From Hondaea fermentalgiana (lineage: Eukaryota > Sar > Bigyra > Thraustochytrida > Thraustochytriidae), in assembly GCA_014084085.1 (NCBI GenBank), contig NPFB01000035.1, positions 205,516 to 223,086 on the forward strand: a stretch of 17,571 nt of DNA, written 5' to 3'. Below the pieces are notes generated by a model. That model saw only the letters and a program-made list of their open reading frames with translations, did not search any database and was not told where the DNA came from. Every line of letters begins with the position of its first letter. The first letter of the stretch is position 1. The position numbers and the translations under genes were made by a program. Positions 15,144 to 17,571 of this stretch are shown here, piece after piece.

Positions 15144-17168
15144 CTATGAGGACGGCGAAGAAGACAATGCTGCCGCACGCTCGGCGGTAGTTTGGGATGA
15201 AAAGTTAAGCTCGCGAAGGAAATCGCTTTGCAAAGGATGTGCAACGCGCAGTGCTCGCGAACCCGGGCCAAGAGCATCAAAAATCGCACGCACACGAAAC
15301 AAGAGATCCTGCCTTTTTGTCGAGCAAAGAATAGGTGTCCAGACAAAGCCGCGAATACGCTCGAGGGCTCTGCGAGGCTCACCAATGGCGAGGTCAAGTT
15401 CTGCTTGGCGCATAATAAGATCCGGAGCGTTGATCTCATATGCCCAACGCAGTGCTACCTTCGAGAAGAGAAATGTCCGTCGTTCGTTCAATGACGCGCC
15501 AAGCTCTTGCAAAAGAGTGTCGAGCTCAAGGAGAGCCATTGGACCACAATCAGTAAAGGCTTGCTCAAGAAAGGGCCGCGCCTGCTCGGCTTCCCCGACA
15601 AGCTTCCAATACAGCAATCCCACGAGACGAAGGGTCTGCGGCGCCCGATTCGCGGCGAGGAGCTCTCCACTGAGGTCTCGAGCTGCTGATTTGATCGATT
15701 CGAACCGGTCCTGATCCTTTTCGAGAGAGTCCTCCTCGTAAGGACGAGTGATGCAGCCCTGATACTCGGCAGCTTGCAAGAGTAAACGTCTCGCTCGACC
15801 AAAAAGGGTATAGTCGGCTGGTACAGTGCTGAAGCGAGCGCGATCCATTCCCCCTTTCATGACGTGACCCTGTCGTGCGTTTGACTGAACCGTGTCATAT
15901 TCTGCGTCAGGACCCAAGTTCCGAACCATGGTCCAGCAAAAGTCCTTTTGCGCTGTTTCGGCCGAGAGCACAAACTCAGCTTGGGCGAATGAGTTTCCGC
16001 GAAGGCCCGTGAGAAGCTTTGCAGTCGGTTCGTGAGCACTTCCCAGGGAACGAAGTCTGCATCGCGCATCATTCGCGACACCAGGGAGAATGGCAAAAAG
16101 CGCAAGACGCGAGGCAAGCCCGGTGGTATCTTCCCACCCAATCGCTTGAGCCGGCACCGCAGGTTGTTGTTGTTCTTCTTGATCTTCATGATCTTTTTCG
16201 GCCTCTTTCGAAGCCAGAGGTGTAGGGTCTGTCTTTTCCTCAGGAAATGGAGAAGTTTCGTGCTTTGGAAAGGCTCGCGAGAGGCGGCCACGTCCACGAC
16301 GGCCAAGAAGTGGCGACTGCTTCTGGAGGTGAGTGAGATCGTGTTGCTTGCCTGCGTCGCGCTCGCGTACTGATTTGGTATGCTTTTGCGCCTCGACGCG
16401 CAGAAATCGCTTGGGTGTGACGGACGTGACCTGCAAATCAACGAGGCTTGGAGGAGCGGATGGATCAGAGTCAAGTAGGGGAAGCAGCAACGAGATGTCT
16501 GGTTCATGCACGGGTGGCAAAATCCAGGATGAGACGGTCGAGGCTGGCACCGCGCACGAGACACAGAACTCGGACGCGTGGTTGACGACACAGCGCTGAA
16601 AAAGAGAAGGCTGGTCTGAACGAAGCTCAAAGTGCACGATCCACGCTGCATTGCCAACGTTGACCCAGCAACAACCCGCTTGGCTGCCAAAGTCAAACTC
16701 GACAGCCCGAGATGTGTCCGGGTGAAAAGGAGTTGTCCCAGGACTGAATTGCATGCCTCCAGCGACCCAGCCAGACAAGTTTGTGTCCCCAACGCGTACG
16801 GGATAAACTGTTCGGGTGGGCAAGACAAGATCTGTGTTTGTCTTGCAGTCAACTAATGAGAGTACGCGACCACCAAGCGCTGGACAGATGGTTGCTCGTA
16901 GAATGCCATTCTCAAGAATGATGACGTCGTACTCTCGCATGACCGCATCGAGGCCATCATTGTGACCGCCATGCAGCGGATCGCGCAAAATTTGCTTCCC
17001 GAGAACAATCGGCCAAGCATCTGACGATAGCGGTTCCCAGCGTGCGCATTCAAGCACAGCCTTGTCCTCGCGAACAATGCATTGCTCGGGGAAAGGGCTG
17101 TTCTTATCTTCTTCTTGGGTCTCCCAAGCGCTCTTGTGCTTGCCCTCGCTCTCGCCACCTTCTCCCAT
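15144..17168 (-). CDS. DUF5107-like protein with C-terminal helical (TPR-like) region
   Basis: The 674-residue product has, at about 78-220, a segment resembling DUF5107: REYDVIILENGILRATICP followed by ALGGRVLSLVDCKTNTDLVL, then GWVAGGMQFSPG. In bacteria this domain has a galactose-mutarotase-like beta-sandwich character and is usually followed by tetratricopeptide repeats, in large proteins linked to carbohydrate metabolism; its reaction is not established. Residues ~258-340 are a charged, Gln/Glu-rich insertion that is probably disordered. Residues ~345-440 may continue the beta-rich part. Residues 450-645 are helical with TPR-like pairs (RLVGLLYWKLVGEAEQARPFLEQAF; RQAELDLAIGEPRRALERI). 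No signal peptide or membrane segment is seen, so a cytosolic location is likely. The ATG at 17168 has a perfect ACCATGG context. It is shorter than the usual bacterial members, which run to about 1000 residues. The family call is from memory of the motif and is moderately sure. Confidence 0.8.
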   Translation of the reverse strand: MGEGGESEGKHKSAWETQEEDKNSPFPEQCIVREDKAVLECARWEPLSSDAWPIVLGKQILRDPLHGGHNDGLDAVMREYDVIILENGILRATICPALGGRVLSLVDCKTNTDLVLPTRTVYPVRVGDTNLSGWVAGGMQFSPGTTPFHPDTSRAVEFDFGSQAGCCWVNVGNAAWIVHFELRSDQPSLFQRCVVNHASEFCVSCAVPASTVSSWILPPVHEPDISLLLPLLDSDPSAPPSLVDLQVTSVTPKRFLRVEAQKHTKSVRERDAGKQHDLTHLQKQSPLLGRRGRGRLSRAFPKHETSPFPEEKTDPTPLASKEAEKDHEDQEEQQQPAVPAQAIGWEDTTGLASRLALFAILPGVANDARCRLRSLGSAHEPTAKLLTGLRGNSFAQAEFVLSAETAQKDFCWTMVRNLGPDAEYDTVQSNARQGHVMKGGMDRARFSTVPADYTLFGRARRLLLQAAEYQGCITRPYEEDSLEKDQDRFESIKSAARDLSGELLAANRAPQTLRLVGLLYWKLVGEAEQARPFLEQAFTDCGPMALLELDTLLQELGASLNERRTFLFSKVALRWAYEINAPDLIMRQAELDLAIGEPRRALERIRGFVWTPILCSTKRQDLLFRVRAIFDALGPGSRALRVAHPLQSDFLRELNFSSQTTAERAAALSSSPSS

Positions 17169-17188
17169 GGTTGGGCGTTTCGACGCTT

Positions 17189-17227
<39 letters not shown>

Positions 17228-17571
17228 GGTGGCACCTTTACGTTCCGTTGCGTAAGTTCTCAAAAGTCAAATCGAGTCAAATCAACAAAAAAAAAAATGC
17301 CTTTTACCACCATCAGCTTAGGTATAAAGCATTATAGCAGAAGGAAATGCAAGGGACGATGCTGGAGACGGCGTGCAGCACTACAAACAGGCCTATACTT
17401 GGGCTCTTCGGTGAGGCCCTTGATTTTTGACAGCATCAAAAGGCCTGCATGACACCACGGCATTCGAGTACGTCATTCAGTGGGATTTTTAGATGAAATT
17501 TTAAGGGAAGCCGGGATAGTTTCTGATGCGAGAATTCTGCTTTTTGATGGCAGCCATGGCCTTCATCATTC
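17169..17571. other. Upstream region of the DUF5107 gene; possible neighbouring gene at the edge
   Basis: Nearest the start codon is the CAG tract; an A10-type run lies near 17287-17297. A TATAAAG occurs at about 17322, and an imperfect hairpin at 17414-17446 pairs AGGCC and TTGAT arms. At the right edge an ATG in GCCATGGCC context (17556, also 17547) could begin a plus-strand gene with a hydrophobic N-terminus. A 22-codon minus-strand frame ending at 17501 competes with it. The window ends too soon to decide. Confidence 0.4.
17190..17225. repeat. (CAG)12 trinucleotide repeat in the DUF5107 5' region
   Basis: Twelve perfect CAG units on the plus strand read as CTG/TGC units in the transcript of the DUF5107 gene, ending about 22 bp upstream of its ATG and so likely in the 5'UTR. 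Open frames through it encode poly-Cys or poly-Ser/Ala and are not credible. Confidence 0.95.

Noticed and set aside
15857..16852. Minus-strand frame of 331 codons inside the DUF5107 gene
   Set aside because: It is an alternative-frame shadow with Cys/Ser/Arg-rich composition; the DUF5107 motifs are in the other frame.
16853..17263. Minus-strand frame with twelve consecutive Cys
   Set aside because: The Cys run is the translation of the CAG/TGC microsatellite and the rest overlaps the DUF5107 N-terminus out of frame.
17414..17446. Hairpin considered as a histone mRNA 3' stem-loop
   Set aside because: Arm sequences, internal mismatch and a 10-base loop do not fit the six-pair, four-base-loop histone consensus, and no histone sequence is nearby.
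1..17571. tRNA, rRNA or snoRNA genes
   Set aside because: I saw no cloverleaf with A and B boxes, no rRNA core sequence and no clear snoRNA boxes; a covariance-model scan would be needed to exclude weak ones.

Overview
The window looks like nuclear DNA of a GC-rich, intron-poor microbial eukaryote. It holds seven protein-coding genes. Evidence for a eukaryote: a eukaryotic diphthamide enzyme (DPH5-like), a PDCD5 homologue split by a GT-AG intron, a tandem-pore K+ channel with a plant-TPK-like tail, a Trf4/PAPD5-type poly(A) polymerase, strong Kozak contexts, and long Gln/Ser/Asp low-complexity tracts. The style suggests a stramenopile, perhaps a thraustochytrid (labyrinthulomycete). That assignment is inference and no single feature proves it.

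Layout: (1) 1-1278 is a GC-rich upstream/5'UTR region with simple repeats, including an 18-unit degenerate hexamer array. (2) 1279-2964 (+) encodes an ankyrin-repeat protein with polyQ and acidic tails, ending in six consecutive TGA codons. (3) 3388-4284 (-) is DPH5. (4) 4557-5549 (-) is a two-pore K+ channel. (5) 6102-11726 (-) is an 1874-residue protein with a non-canonical poly(A) polymerase core at its C-terminus and a large unrecognised N-terminal half. (6) 11727-12064 is a divergent promoter with a perfect 13-bp inverted repeat. (7) 12065-13159 (+) is an EF-hand protein, possibly with an extra 5' exon. (8) 13727-14210 (-) is PDCD5 in two exons. (9) 14211-15143 is a repeat island with a (GCTT)10 tract, an ~82-bp tandem repeat in about three copies, a (GAAAT)11 tract and a coding-like fragment. 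(10) 15144-17168 (-) is a DUF5107-like protein with a helical, TPR-like C-terminus. (11) 17169-17571 is the DUF5107 upstream region with a (CAG)12 tract; another gene may begin at the right edge.

The genes do not form an evident pathway. Most look like unrelated housekeeping and signalling genes. DPH5 acts on elongation factor 2, the polymerase on RNA 3' ends, and the channel and EF-hand protein in ion or calcium signalling. The best candidates for something undescribed are the N-terminal half of the giant poly(A) polymerase (with an apparent duplicated WF module and a short degenerate peptide repeat), the repeat island at 14.5-15.1 kb, and the eukaryotic DUF5107 protein.
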